Shown one piece after another: positions 36,816-46,457 of a stretch of DNA of 64,000 nt (position 1 is its first letter; each line of letters opens with the position of its first letter). The position numbers were made by a program, and so were the translations under genes. The stretch is from an uncultured Apibacter sp. (GTDB taxonomy: Bacteria; Bacteroidota; Bacteroidia; Flavobacteriales; Weeksellaceae), in contig CALYQD010000006.1 in NCBI GenBank assembly GCA_945280365.1, positions 61,827 to 125,826 of the forward strand. The letters are read 5' to 3'. The notes beneath the pieces are model-generated. The model ran no database searches, was not told the DNA's origin, and saw only the letters and a list, made by a program, of their open reading frames with translations.

Positions 36816-39143
36816 CTATTTTTTTATACCATATTTTGACGTTCTTGCATCTTTTATTACTCCTTTCCAATTCAGTCCGTATCCAAAATTATAAACGTTC
36901 CCTTCGCTATCTTGATGACATTCCATATCAAATGGAACATCTTCTTTTTGCTTTTCTACAGTAGACATATTTGCCGGCATTTGTAGTGGTAATAATCCGG
37001 AAGGTTCATATTTTCCGGAAATAATGTCTAAAATTGCTTGCTCACCTATACCAAATCTCGCTATTATTCCTTCTACTCTGTTTTCAAATTCATGAAACAC
37101 CATAGGCCTGCTTAAATTTACTACAACGATAACCGGCTTACTGCCCATTTGACTTTTAGTGGTTAAAATGGTAGATAAATCCATTGTATTTGAAGCGGTA
37201 ACGGTCTTACCTTTATAACTTCTATCCGTAATGGTCGGATCAATTACAGGATCTCCTGCTGCTATACTATGATCACGAGCATCTGTTGCCGTATAACTGC
37301 TATATTGTAAGGATATAGGAACATATCCATTACTTCCCTTTTCTCTATCGTTACTATCATACCCTCCTCCATCATTATTCATCTGTGGACTTGATACGAA
37401 AACTATAGAAAAATCAGCTTTTTTAGGATCTTCCGTTACATTAAAATATTTTTTTACTAATTCAATATTAACTGAATAATCTAAACTGGGCTCTGACCAG
37501 TTTCCCCACCAATCTTTGATTGAAGGCTGGTAATTTTTTGGAATAAATACTGTTTTTTTATCTTTAATCGGTAGTATTTGATTTTTATTTTTCAATAAAA
37601 CTACTGATTTGACTTGAGCATCATATCCGGCTTGCATAAATTGAGGATTTCCAACGGTTTTAACACTTTCTTCAACATTTAGGTAAGGGTTTTCAAACAA
37701 TCCTAATCTAAATATATTTTTCAGTAGCCTTAATCCGGATTGTTCAAAGCGTTTTCGCATATATCCTTTTCCGTAATCTTTTACTCCCATTTTATAAGCA
37801 TCTAAAATAGGTTGCATTACATTATTTCCTCCGAACTGATCCATTCCAGCCATTAAAGCTATATAATGTCTTTCAGCTATTGTTTTATCTTCTACACCCC
37901 AAGGTTTTCCTTTGAATTCATCGGGAGTTTTGCCTTCATTTGCTGTTATTAACCAATCGGTACATAATACCCCATCATAACCATATTTTTTTCTAAGTAG
38001 ATCGGTAATAATGTATTTATTAAAACCATTCGCATAATTGCTTCCATCTTTGGATTGATTATACGAAATAGTATAGTAGGGCATAACGGCTGAAGCTTTA
38101 GACGTTTTTCCATCAAGTTTGAAAGCGCCATTGACAAAAGGACTCATATGAGTTTCAAAATTATTACCGGGATATACTGCATATTTCCCAAATGCCCAGT
38201 GTGCATCTCTGCCTCCTTCTTCAGGGCCTCCGCCCGGCCAATGCTTAACCATAGTATTAACGCTTTTATACCCCCATCCATCTGAAATTTCATCATTTCC
38301 GGTTGATGTTTGGAAACCATCTATATAGGCTCTTGCCATATCTGTAGTCAATTCAGGGCTTTCTCCAAAAGTCATATAAATTCTATACCATCTTGGCTCA
38401 GTACCTAAATCTATTTGTGGAGATAGAGCTGTTGTTATTCCTAAAGCCCTATATTCCTGAGCGGCTATACTTCCGAAGTTTTTTACTATAGAGGGATCAA
38501 ATGTAGCTGCTAGACCTAATCCATCGGGCCAAAGGGAAATAGCACCTCCTGCTCCGGCATTGAATTCTGATTTAATATTACCTGTAACTTGATCAGAATG
38601 TCTGGGATCAGAACTTGTATTTCCGGGAATGCCTAATCCTTGCCCCTCTAAAAATGCTTGCATTTGGTTATTCCATCTCGCTGCTATTTCCGGACTTTTA
38701 ACTGAGGTAATCAATATATGCCTTAAGTTATCTTTTTCTAAAAATTTTCGTTGCTCATCTGATAATTCCCAAGGTTGAACTCCACTTGCTGAAAAGGATT
38801 TACCATTATAAGTACCAGAAGCAAATCCACTGTCATTTGAAGGTATCGCTTGATGATTACTATATAGCATTAATCCAGCTATTTGTTCTAAGGTCATTTT
38901 TTGAACTAAATCTTTTGCTCTTTCTTCAACAGATAATCTCCAATCTTCATACTTATCTAGTTTTCCGTTTTTATTAAGGTCTTTAAATTTTAATCCGTCT
39001 ACAGTTAAAATTTTTATACCTGAAGTAGGTGAATAACCTAACTTTACCCCATTCTTATTATCCACCAAAATAAAATCTTTTTGTTGAGCTTTTGAAAGAA
39101 AAAGAGACAAGATTGTTAATGTTGTTAAAATCTTTCTTCTCAT
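36816..39143 (-). CDS. Secreted GH3 glycoside hydrolase
   Basis: This 775-residue family 3 glycosidase has a signal peptide (1-19, LSKAQ). Next comes an EF-hand-like loop (DLNKNGKLDKYEDW, about 55-68), then the GH3 barrel with KHWPGGG (300-306). The catalytic nucleophile is D396 in LCTDW. The second domain starts at VVLLKNKNQILPI and contains SRPMVFHEFE and GIGEQAILDIISGKYEPSGLLP. The KHWPGGG form differs from the KHFPGHG of NagZ, so a beta-glucosidase or beta-xylosidase type specificity is at least as likely as hexosaminidase. It is the first gene of the long minus-strand catabolic run. Confidence 0.93.
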   Translation of the reverse strand: MRRKILTTLTILSLFLSKAQQKDFILVDNKNGVKLGYSPTSGIKILTVDGLKFKDLNKNGKLDKYEDWRLSVEERAKDLVQKMTLEQIAGLMLYSNHQAIPSNDSGFASGTYNGKSFSASGVQPWELSDEQRKFLEKDNLRHILITSVKSPEIAARWNNQMQAFLEGQGLGIPGNTSSDPRHSDQVTGNIKSEFNAGAGGAISLWPDGLGLAATFDPSIVKNFGSIAAQEYRALGITTALSPQIDLGTEPRWYRIYMTFGESPELTTDMARAYIDGFQTSTGNDEISDGWGYKSVNTMVKHWPGGGPEEGGRDAHWAFGKYAVYPGNNFETHMSPFVNGAFKLDGKTSKASAVMPYYTISYNQSKDGSNYANGFNKYIITDLLRKKYGYDGVLCTDWLITANEGKTPDEFKGKPWGVEDKTIAERHYIALMAGMDQFGGNNVMQPILDAYKMGVKDYGKGYMRKRFEQSGLRLLKNIFRLGLFENPYLNVEESVKTVGNPQFMQAGYDAQVKSVVLLKNKNQILPIKDKKTVFIPKNYQPSIKDWWGNWSEPSLDYSVNIELVKKYFNVTEDPKKADFSIVFVSSPQMNNDGGGYDSNDREKGSNGYVPISLQYSSYTATDARDHSIAAGDPVIDPTITDRSYKGKTVTASNTMDLSTILTTKSQMGSKPVIVVVNLSRPMVFHEFENRVEGIIARFGIGEQAILDIISGKYEPSGLLPLQMPANMSTVEKQKEDVPFDMECHQDSEGNVYNFGYGLNWKGVIKDARTSKYGIKK

Positions 39144-39208
39144 AGTTATGTTTTTTGTTATATTTTATTTAATTTTTAAGATAAAAGAGTATGTTTATCG
39201 TAATAATA

Positions 39209-39216
39209 CAAATATA
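39209..39216 (-). promoter_or_regulatory. Putative -7 promoter box (TATATTTG on minus strand)
   Basis: This match to TAnnTTTG lies about 65 nt upstream of the GH3 start codon and could start the whole catabolic run. Confidence 0.45.
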
Positions 39217-39761
39217 ATTTAAATATCTTATTATAATATAAATTAAGAAAGTAACGCAAAATCAAATTCATTTCATGTACATTTAAATATATCATTATCA
39301 TATAATTAAGAAATTTATAATTGATTAATATCATATTTTAAATCTCAATATTTTATCTGAATTTAAGCTATAATTAAGAATTTTAACTTTATATATTCTA
39401 GCAAATTAAATGTCGAAGAAAAAAAATGTTAATTTTTTTAACTTTTTATTAATTATTTTCTTTTAAAAAACATAGCTTAAACTGTAGATTATTCAATTGT
39501 ATTTTACTTAAAATTATACCTTGATTTTTATTTTAATTTGAATGAAAATATATGATATAAATCAACTATTGAGAAATATTTGCAATTGCAATGATAACTT
39601 TTATTAATTTTATTTAATAAAAGCATTTGGAAATAAAATTTTGTTAGAGATAACGGTACATTTTTATATTCATCATAAATTTTCAATGTATAACTTTAAT
39701 GATAATATAAATTAATAAAGTATATTAAGCATTTAATTTAATTTCAAATATTTTTATTTTG

Positions 39762-39769
39762 TACTTTTG
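39762..39769 (+). promoter_or_regulatory. Putative -7 promoter box (TACTTTTG)
   Basis: TACTTTTG fits TAnnTTTG and ends about 30 nt before the kinase ATG at 39800. Confidence 0.45.
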
Positions 39770-39799
39770 AAAACATAACTAAAATTAAATACAAAAAAT

Positions 39800-40660
39800 A
39801 TGATTCTTTTAGCAGATTCAGGTGCTACTAAAGCCGATTGGATTGCCATTGACAATAATGGAAATCGATTATTTTCAACACAAACAAAAGGTTTAAGCCC
39901 CGAAGCCATAGATAAAGACGAAATGATCAAACGATTAAATGAACGTTTTGACATTTACCAAAATAAAGATTCAGTAAAGAAAATATTTTTTTATGGAGCC
40001 GGTTGTGGATCCGATAAAATGAAAGAAATTGTAAGAAATGCTTTAACTGAATTTTTTCCCCATACTGAAGAAATTGTAGTAGATGAAGATACATATGGTG
40101 CTGTTTATGCAACAACTTCTCCAGGAACGCAAGCGATCGTTTGTATATTAGGTACCGGATCTAATTGTAGTTATTTTGACGGAGAGCTTTTACATCAAAA
40201 AGTTTTGTCTTTGGGCTATTTTTTAATGGATGATTGTAGCGGAAATAAATTGGGTGCTGATTTGATTCGAGCCTATAATTTTAGAACCCTTCCCAGTGAG
40301 CTATCTGTTAAGCTATCGCAAGAATATAATATGGATATAGATTTTATTAAAATAAATTTATATAAAAAACCTAATCCGAACGCATATCTAGCTACTTTTG
40401 CCAAATTTATTATTCAAAATAAAGATCACGAATTTATTCAGCAAATCATTAATAGACAGATACAAACTTTTATTGATTATTATATTAAACAATATGATAA
40501 TTGTACCGAAGTTCCTATCAACTTTAATGGCTCTATAGGATTTTATTTGAAAGATGAATTAGAAAAAAAATTATCTGAAAATGGATTAAGATTAGGTGTT
40601 GCTTTAAGAAGACCAATAGACGGTCTTATTGATTACATTTGTAAGCATAGACTTACCTAA
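39800..40660 (+). CDS. BadF/BadG-type sugar kinase, probably N-acetylglucosamine kinase
   Basis: This 286-residue kinase of the ASKHA superfamily has a phosphate-1 motif ADSGATKADW (5-14). A second ATP-contact region is ILGTGSNCSYF, and GCGSDKM plus a FNGSIGFYLKDEL adenosine-type motif near the C-terminus complete the fold. This combination is typical of the Bacteroidota N-acetylglucosamine kinases of the BadF/BadG family. It sits divergent to the GH3/TonB/permease locus, so phosphorylating an imported amino sugar is the natural inference. A strong terminator follows directly. Confidence 0.85.
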   Translation: MILLADSGATKADWIAIDNNGNRLFSTQTKGLSPEAIDKDEMIKRLNERFDIYQNKDSVKKIFFYGAGCGSDKMKEIVRNALTEFFPHTEEIVVDEDTYGAVYATTSPGTQAIVCILGTGSNCSYFDGELLHQKVLSLGYFLMDDCSGNKLGADLIRAYNFRTLPSELSVKLSQEYNMDIDFIKINLYKKPNPNAYLATFAKFIIQNKDHEFIQQIINRQIQTFIDYYIKQYDNCTEVPINFNGSIGFYLKDELEKKLSENGLRLGVALRRPIDGLIDYICKHRLT

Positions 40661-40686
40661 AATTTAAAGATTATATATAATTAGCT

Positions 40687-40721
40687 AAAAAGGGAATGGA
40701 AAAAATATCTATTCCCTTTTT
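40687..40721 (+). terminator. Intrinsic terminator after the sugar kinase
   Basis: AAAAAGGGAAT and ATTCCCTTTTT form an 11-bp stem with a 13-nt loop, with the T-run inside the 3' arm. Confidence 0.85.
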
Positions 40722-40756
40722 AGTTGTAATTTGATTGGAATTTTTGAAATTAGTTA

Positions 40757-40764
40757 TATTTTTG
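40757..40764 (+). promoter_or_regulatory. Putative -7 promoter box (TATTTTTG)
   Basis: TATTTTTG fits TAnnTTTG and ends 20 nt before the SDR start codon. Confidence 0.4.
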
Positions 40765-40783
40765 TTAAGTATTAAACTACCAA

Positions 40784-41578
40784 ATGGCTAAGACAGTAAT
40801 TATTACAGGAACCTCATCGGGGATTGGATTAGAATTGGCAAATTATTTTCAGGAAAAAGACTATAATGTTTTTGGCTTAAGTCGATCTATATCTAAAAAT
40901 GCAAAATTTAAAACAATTTCAACTGATATTACTAATGAAAAAGAAGTAGATAAGTCTATTTCAACTATACTTGCTAAAACCGGAAAAATTGATTTGTTAA
41001 TTAATAATGCAGGAAAAGGTATGGTTGGTCCTGTCGAAAACGCTAATAAAGATGAAATTATAGATTTATTTACCTTAAATTTAATAGCTCCTATTTACTT
41101 AATGAATAGGGTTATACCTATCATGCGTAAAGAAAAAAGTGGGAAAATTATAAATATCTCTTCTATAGGAAGTATAATGGGACTTCCATTCCGAGGTTTT
41201 TATTCCGCTTCTAAATCTTCTCTGGATATGGTTACTGAATCTTTACGTTATGAATTAAATAATACAGGTATAGAGGTATGTACCGTAAATTTAGGAGATA
41301 TTCGTACTTCAATAGCCGATCATAGAATTAAAAGTGTAATTTCTGAAAATTATATGAAAAGCTTTGAAAAAGTTTATAATCATATGAATAATGATGTTAA
41401 TAATGGTTTTCCCCCTTCTTGCGTTGCTCCTTTTATTGAAAAATTATTTTTACAAAAATCGAGTTTAAAACCCCATTATTATTTTGGTACTTTCGTCCAA
41501 AAATTATCATTGATAGTTAAAGCTATGTTTCCACAAAAATGGTTTGAAAAAATCATAGCGAAATACTCAGGTATATAA
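40784..41578 (+). CDS. Short-chain dehydrogenase/reductase
   Basis: This 264-residue classical SDR has the cofactor motif TGTSSGIG (8-15), NNAG (74-77), the catalytic Ser in NISSIGS, and the Y140-x3-K144 pair in YSASK. The residues after the second beta strand (LSRSI) favour NADP(H). The substrate is unknown. The C-terminal third has a hydrophobic stretch (YYFGTFVQKLSLIVKAMFP) that could touch the membrane. The gene stands alone between two terminators. Confidence 0.92.
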   Translation: MAKTVIITGTSSGIGLELANYFQEKDYNVFGLSRSISKNAKFKTISTDITNEKEVDKSISTILAKTGKIDLLINNAGKGMVGPVENANKDEIIDLFTLNLIAPIYLMNRVIPIMRKEKSGKIINISSIGSIMGLPFRGFYSASKSSLDMVTESLRYELNNTGIEVCTVNLGDIRTSIADHRIKSVISENYMKSFEKVYNHMNNDVNNGFPPSCVAPFIEKLFLQKSSLKPHYYFGTFVQKLSLIVKAMFPQKWFEKIIAKYSGI

Positions 41579-41586
41579 AAAGCATA

Positions 41587-41614
41587 CAAAAACCTCTTTA
41601 AAAAGAGGTTTTTG
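41587..41614. terminator. Bidirectional terminator between SDR and dps
   Basis: CAAAAACCTCTTT pairs with AAAGAGGTTTTTG across a 2-nt loop. An outer AGCATA/TATGCT pair flanks it. It serves both converging genes. Confidence 0.93.
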
Positions 41615-41630
41615 TATTAAAAATATGCTT

Positions 41631-42128
41631 TTATTTTGCTGAAGCACGTAACATCCATGCCATAGTTTCATGTTGTTCCATAATACCGGTTAAGAAATCG
41701 CTCGTTCCATCATCTTTGTTTTTATCTGCTGTAGGAATGAATTCAGAACGAATTAAGCGAATGATAGTTTCTTGATCTTGACACAATTCAATCAAAATCG
41801 TTTTTTCATCAGCCACTTCTTCACCATCATGTTCTAATAAGTCTACCACTGCACTAAACTGTTTATAAGATCCTAAAGCATAATGTCCTAATTTTCTCAC
41901 TCTTTCAGCCACTTCATCAATAATTTCCGCAATTTCTTTATACTGACTTTCTAATAGCAAATGTATTGATCTAAAGTGAGGTCCTTCAACATTCCAATGA
42001 AATTTCCTAGTTTTAGTATAAAGAAAATATTCGTTTGCCAACAATCTGTTTAATCCATCAGAAATAGCTTGCCTATTATCTTCGCTAATTCCAATGTTAG
42101 CTTCAATATATTTATGTTTTACTGCCAT
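41631..42128 (-). CDS. dps: Dps-family ferritin-like protein
   Basis: Dps forms a 12-subunit cage that oxidises and stores iron and protects DNA. This 165-residue protein has the inter-subunit ferroxidase residues at the usual spacing: H44 in KFHWNVEG, H56, D71 and E75 in DEVAERV. It lies 42 nt downstream of a second, divergent Dps-like gene, with which it is probably co-transcribed. The C-terminus (MLRASAK) is short and only mildly basic, so direct DNA binding is uncertain. Confidence 0.94.
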   Translation of the reverse strand: MAVKHKYIEANIGISEDNRQAISDGLNRLLANEYFLYTKTRKFHWNVEGPHFRSIHLLLESQYKEIAEIIDEVAERVRKLGHYALGSYKQFSAVVDLLEHDGEEVADEKTILIELCQDQETIIRLIRSEFIPTADKNKDDGTSDFLTGIMEQHETMAWMLRASAK

Positions 42129-42170
42129 AGATTTTTTTCGGTTTTTTAAGTTAAATTTTTAGACTATTAG

Positions 42171-42584
42171 TTATTGTAACCTTTTTAATCTAAATAATAA
42201 TTGCTGTATTGCTTCTTGATAATCATCAAATATTGATAAAGCGTAATCATCTACAAATAATTCTCTTCCGTCTTGAAGAAGCATATAAAAATTTTCGCAA
42301 GTTTTTATAATATCTTTTGGAGTGGGAGTTTCTTTAATAGTAATATCGATATCTCCAAACTGCGCATAGGTGGTTTCCACTAATCGGTCTATGACAGCCA
42401 AAACAGAATCGATTGCCTGGTCTAAAGCGATATGTGCTGCATAGCTTCCTTTACCGGTTACCTGCCAATGATATAATTTTAAACTGCTGTTGTATGAAAA
42501 AATTTCACCAAAAAATTTACCTAATTTTTTGTTTTTTGAAGATTCACTGTAAGTACTTTTCACTTCGTTTTGCTCTTTGATCAT
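42171..42584 (-). CDS. DUF5856-type Dps-like protein
   Basis: This 137-residue helical protein resembles the DUF5856 family. Comparison with the neighbouring Dps shows the same residue set at the same spacing: H39 (KLYHWQVTG), H51, D66 and E70 (IDRLVE), against H44, H56, D71 and E75. This suggests a retained ferroxidase site, so an iron-handling ferritin-like role is inferred. The protein is shorter than Dps and has a different C-terminal half. It is upstream of dps in the same direction. Confidence 0.75.
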   Translation of the reverse strand: MIKEQNEVKSTYSESSKNKKLGKFFGEIFSYNSSLKLYHWQVTGKGSYAAHIALDQAIDSVLAVIDRLVETTYAQFGDIDITIKETPTPKDIIKTCENFYMLLQDGRELFVDDYALSIFDDYQEAIQQLLFRLKRLQ

Positions 42585-42746
42585 AATTTTAATTTTTAGC
42601 TTGTTATTAAATATTTGATTTATAATATGTTTATAAAATACAAATATCAGACCTAAAGCAATTAAGCATCTATTTAAAAAATAATGGTTACATTACAAAA
42701 ATTGATTATATCTATATACTAAATGTGAATCCTTATTTTTTTAAAC

Positions 42747-42778
42747 AAAAAAAATCTTCTATTATGAAGATTTTTTTT
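42747..42778 (-). terminator. Intrinsic terminator after pgi
   Basis: Eight A plus TCTTC pair with GAAGA plus eight T across a 6-nt loop. It lies 22 nt past the pgi stop codon. Confidence 0.88.
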
Positions 42779-42799
42779 AGCTCTTAGTTAGAAAAATGA

Positions 42800-44449
42800 T
42801 TATCTCATTTTTTTATACCCATTGATTAGTCCATTAGTGGAAGAATCATGTGAAGTTATTTTTTCGTTTCCAGATAATTCAGGAAGGACTTTGTTTGCCA
42901 ATTGTTTTCCTAGTTCAACTCCCCACTGATCAAAACTGAATATATTCCATATGACTCCTTGAACAAATATCTTTTGTTCGTAAATAGCAATTAACTCTCC
43001 TAATAACTTAGGGGTTAAAATTTTATATAGAAAAGAGTTAGTGGGCCGATTTCCTTCAAATATTTTGTAAGGTTTTAGCGCATTAATTTCTTCCTCGTTT
43101 TTACCTTGATCTTTTAATTCTTTAACTACCTCCTCTTCTGTTTTACCAAAAGCAAGCGCTTCAGTTTGAGCAAAAAAGTTGGAAAGAAGTTTTTCATGGT
43201 GATCTGAAACTTTATTTAAAGACTTAGCTCCAGCAAAAAAATCACAAGGAATAAGCTTAGTTCCTTGATGTATCAATTGATAAAAGGCATGTTGACCATT
43301 AGTTCCAGGCTCTCCAAAAATTATAGGTCCTGTTTGATAATCCACTTTTTTTCCACTTCTATCAATATATTTCCCGTTCGATTCCATATCTCCTTGTTGG
43401 AAATAGGCTGCAAAACGATGTAAATATTGCTCATAAGGTAATAATGCTACATCTTCCGCTCCAAAAAAGTTATTGTACCAAATTCCTAGCAAAGCTAAAA
43501 TTACAGGTATATTTTGTTTTAACTCTGCATTTCTGAAATGTATATCTACTTCATTGGCTCCTTCTAATAATTCGGTAAACTTATCATAGCCTACTGCCAA
43601 GCAAATACTGAGTCCAATTGCCGACCATATTGAATATCTTCCTCCTACCCAATCCCAAAATTCAAACATATTATCTTTATCTATACCGAATTGGGTCACT
43701 GATTTTTGATTGGTAGATAACGCAACAAAATGTTTAGCAACTTCAGATTCTGATTTTGCAGATTTTAAAAACCAATCTTTTGCCGTCTGGGCATTAGTCA
43801 TTGTTTCTTGGGTAGTAAATGTCTTTGAAGCAATAATAAATAGAGTGGTTTCGGGATTTAATGGCTTTAAAGTTTCTACAATGTGGGTACCATCAATATT
43901 AGATACAAAATGTAAGTTTAATCTTGTTTTATAATGTTTCAAACTTTCAACTACCATTAAAGGGCCTAAATCCGAACCACCGATTCCTATATTTACGACA
44001 TCCGTAATTTCTTTTCCAGTATATCCTTTCCATTGACCGGAAATTACAGAATCCGAAAAGTTCTGCATTTGTGCCAACACTTTATTAATTTTTGGCATTA
44101 CATCTTCACCATTCACCAATACCGGAGTATTTTTACGATTTCTCAACGCTGTATGTAATACGGCTCTGTTTTCGGTTTCATTAATTTTATCTCCCGTGAA
44201 CTGCTTTTCAATGGCTTCCTTGACTTTTGTTTCTTCAGCCAGCTCAAGTAACAATTCAATCGTTCTTTCATCTATTCTATTTTTTGAATAGTCAAATATG
44301 ATGTCGTTAAATTGTATTGAAAATTTTTCAAATCTTTGAGCATCTTCTTTAAACCATTGACGAAGGTGTTTACTTTTTATTTGTTCATAATGATCCTTCA
44401 ATAGTTGCCATGATCGGGTTTCTGTTGGATTAATCTTAGATAATGCCAT
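42800..44449 (-). CDS. pgi: Glucose-6-phosphate isomerase
   Basis: This enzyme interconverts glucose 6-phosphate and fructose 6-phosphate in glycolysis and gluconeogenesis. The 549-residue length is typical of the long bacterial/eukaryotic type. Motifs are [66 protein letters not shown], and the C-terminal signature [13 protein letters not shown]. It is monocistronic with its own promoter box and terminator. Confidence 0.97.
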   Translation of the reverse strand: MALSKINPTETRSWQLLKDHYEQIKSKHLRQWFKEDAQRFEKFSIQFNDIIFDYSKNRIDERTIELLLELAEETKVKEAIEKQFTGDKINETENRAVLHTALRNRKNTPVLVNGEDVMPKINKVLAQMQNFSDSVISGQWKGYTGKEITDVVNIGIGGSDLGPLMVVESLKHYKTRLNLHFVSNIDGTHIVETLKPLNPETTLFIIASKTFTTQETMTNAQTAKDWFLKSAKSESEVAKHFVALSTNQKSVTQFGIDKDNMFEFWDWVGGRYSIWSAIGLSICLAVGYDKFTELLEGANEVDIHFRNAELKQNIPVILALLGIWYNNFFGAEDVALLPYEQYLHRFAAYFQQGDMESNGKYIDRSGKKVDYQTGPIIFGEPGTNGQHAFYQLIHQGTKLIPCDFFAGAKSLNKVSDHHEKLLSNFFAQTEALAFGKTEEEVVKELKDQGKNEEEINALKPYKIFEGNRPTNSFLYKILTPKLLGELIAIYEQKIFVQGVIWNIFSFDQWGVELGKQLANKVLPELSGNEKITSHDSSTNGLINGYKKMR

Positions 44450-44471
44450 ATGAGATTTATTTATTTAGTAA

Positions 44472-44479
44472 CAAATTTA
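44472..44479 (-). promoter_or_regulatory. Putative -7 promoter box of pgi (TAAATTTG on minus strand)
   Basis: This match to TAnnTTTG lies about 23 nt upstream of the pgi ATG. Confidence 0.45.
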
Positions 44480-44506
44480 CTTATTTATCTCTTGCTATCA
44501 ATAAAA

Positions 44507-44532
44507 AAACCTCTGAAATAAATCAGAGGTTT
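44507..44532 (-). terminator. Intrinsic terminator
   Basis: AAACCTCTGA pairs with TCAGAGGTTT across a 6-nt loop, with a T-rich minus-strand tail. It closes the beta-barrel gene ending at 44558. Confidence 0.9.
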
Positions 44533-44557
44533 ACTTATTCTTTTATTGATTTAATAT

Positions 44558-45166
44558 TTAAAAGCTAAATTTTTTGGTTACACCTACTTGAATAGCTTTA
44601 CCAAACGTTATATCAAAATTTTTCGTTTTACTGGATTCGTTATATTTAAATTCCGTATTTTCTTTTGTATCGTTCCATTCAATTCCACCAATAGAAACAT
44701 TCAATCCAAAATTATTTTTAAAGTTAATAAACAGAGCGGGTACAAAATCTATATAATAACCGCTTCTTCTTACTCTCTCGTCATCATATACTATATTTGC
44801 TTGAGTATCTTTAGCATCTGAGCGATATTGTTGATATCCTGCACCTAAATCCGCATAAATACCAAAGGTTTCGCTAAACGGTTTATAATATCGAACAAAT
44901 CCTCCTATCTTAGATTCATAACTTTTAATTTGATAATCTCCACTAGTATTTTTATCCCATGTTAAAGATGTCTTAGCTCCTACAAACCAATTATCGGCTA
45001 CTTCATAAGCAATAACAGGTGTAAATGTAACTTCATTAGTCTTTATATCGTCGTAAGTATTCTTTCTTTTATAGCTAAAGTCTGTACCCAATAGAATAGA
45101 ATTTTTTTGAGCCTGAACAGAAAAGACGCTAAAAAGAGCAAGGGATGCTATTATAATTTTTTTCAT
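44558..45166 (-). CDS. Outer-membrane beta-barrel protein
   Basis: This protein has about 202 residues from the chosen start at 45166 (MKKIIIASLALFSVFSVQAQ signal); the frame is open 11 codons further up, but only this start places the signal peptide first and it has AAAGGC just upstream. The mature part consists of alternating beta strands (SILLGTDFSYK, GAKTSLTWDKN, GGFVRYYKPFSETFGIYADLGAGYQQY, INFKNNFGLNVSIGGIEW) and ends in QVGVTKKFSF, as expected of an eight-stranded outer-membrane barrel. It is a paralogue of the next gene, only 63 nt away. Function unknown. Confidence 0.85.
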   Translation of the reverse strand: MKKIIIASLALFSVFSVQAQKNSILLGTDFSYKRKNTYDDIKTNEVTFTPVIAYEVADNWFVGAKTSLTWDKNTSGDYQIKSYESKIGGFVRYYKPFSETFGIYADLGAGYQQYRSDAKDTQANIVYDDERVRRSGYYIDFVPALFINFKNNFGLNVSIGGIEWNDTKENTEFKYNESSKTKNFDITFGKAIQVGVTKKFSF

Positions 45167-45229
45167 GCCTTTTTTTTTATTAATTAGATAAACTTTCATT
45201 TAAAAATTTCATTCTATAATTTCATTAAA

Positions 45230-45835
45230 TTATAGTGAAAAGTTTTTAGAAATACCAATATTAAATGCATTTCCAAAAGTTATATCAACCCCGTTAGATT
45301 TGTTTTTTGATACTTTTTCTTTCATGTGATTGTATTCAACCCCACCAATACTAAAGTTTAACCCAAAATTATTTTTGAAATTAATGAATAAAGAAGGTTC
45401 GAAACCGATGTAAAATCCATCTCCTTTAATTTTAGTTATTTCACTGCCAGTATTTATTCTATTTTTAGTTTCTTGCCATCCTGCTCCTAAATCTCCGGAT
45501 ATTGAGAAAGTCTCACTCAATGGTAGAGAATAACGTAAGAAACCACCAATTCTGTTAGTTTTTTCATCACCTCCTTGAAAACCTTGTGGGTCTTTTCCAA
45601 TATCAGCTTTTTTAAAAGATACTTTCGCACCGATTGTTAAATTATCAGTAAACTGATATCCTAAATAAGGAGCCCACTCATAAGAATCCAATTTTTCTTT
45701 TTGTCCAGCACTTCCTCCTATTTTGTTTTCGGTATGATTGTAACCTACATTACCTCCTAATAAAATACTGTTCTTTTGTGCGTTCATAGTTGTTAAACCA
45801 AAAACTACTGCTGCAAACAACACTAACTTTTTCAT
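45230..45835 (-). CDS. Outer-membrane beta-barrel protein (paralogue)
   Basis: This 201-residue protein has a signal peptide ending in MNAQ (about residue 19), then a barrel with the same landmarks as its neighbour: KNSILLGGNVGYN, GGFLRYSLPLSETFSISGDLGAGW, INFKNNFGLNFSIGGVEYN, and a terminal NIGISKNFSL. Tandem duplication is evident. Such small barrels are common porin-like or adhesion-related surface proteins in flavobacteria. The specific function is unknown. Confidence 0.87.
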   Translation of the reverse strand: MKKLVLFAAVVFGLTTMNAQKNSILLGGNVGYNHTENKIGGSAGQKEKLDSYEWAPYLGYQFTDNLTIGAKVSFKKADIGKDPQGFQGGDEKTNRIGGFLRYSLPLSETFSISGDLGAGWQETKNRINTGSEITKIKGDGFYIGFEPSLFINFKNNFGLNFSIGGVEYNHMKEKVSKNKSNGVDITFGNAFNIGISKNFSL

Positions 45836-46457
45836 AATTTTCTTTTTTAAAATAATTTAATTCAAAATTTATTTAATTTATATCTCCTCATTTAGAAGAA
45901 GTTAAATTTCTCTAATTTCGTGTTAAAACTATATTAAATACCGTGCCAAAGTTAATATTTTGTTAAAAAATCTATTATTTTTAAGTTAATTTATATTACA
46001 TTCATATACATTTTAGAATGAAATATTAATGATTTTTTTACTATAATTTTTTACGATATCTAAATTTTTGAATGCAAATATAAATAAATCCTAATTTATT
46101 TAGTTATTTAACTATTAAATTATTTTTTTTAACATAAATTTAATAAACTATAATCTACTTTAATTTTTCTCTATATTTTAATATTTTTTTTTAAATTAAG
46201 AAACAATTTAATATTTTAACAAATATTTAAATTATTATATATAATTTTATATACGAAATTGAATTTTATTTTTTTTATCAAATATAGCTTGAAGCAAATG
46301 TTCATTTTATTTAGAAAGTATTATTTTTATTATAAAATATGTCTTTAATGATATTATTATTGTTAACTGATAAAGAATGATCATTTAACAGCTTTAAATA
46401 TTAGCAAAAATATTTATCACGTTCTTTATCTAATAATAGATATAGTTATTGAGCTAA
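45836..46457. other. AT-rich intergenic stretch, nothing recognised
   Basis: About 620 bases of very AT-rich sequence upstream of the beta-barrel gene. No frame with a family signature and no structured element was found. Confidence 0.5.

Larger units (their letters stand above)
39144..39799. other. Divergent intergenic region between GH3 and the sugar kinase gene
   Basis: These 656 AT-rich bases lie between divergent genes. A promoter box can be placed for each side (39209-39216 and 39762-39769). No regulator gene, no clear operator palindrome and no hairpin with a T-tail were found. Confidence 0.5.

Noticed and set aside
45214..45235. CTATAATTT/AAATTATAG hairpin at the end of the beta-barrel gene
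   Set aside because: AT-only stem overlapping the stop codon, with a weak tail; too weak to call a terminator.
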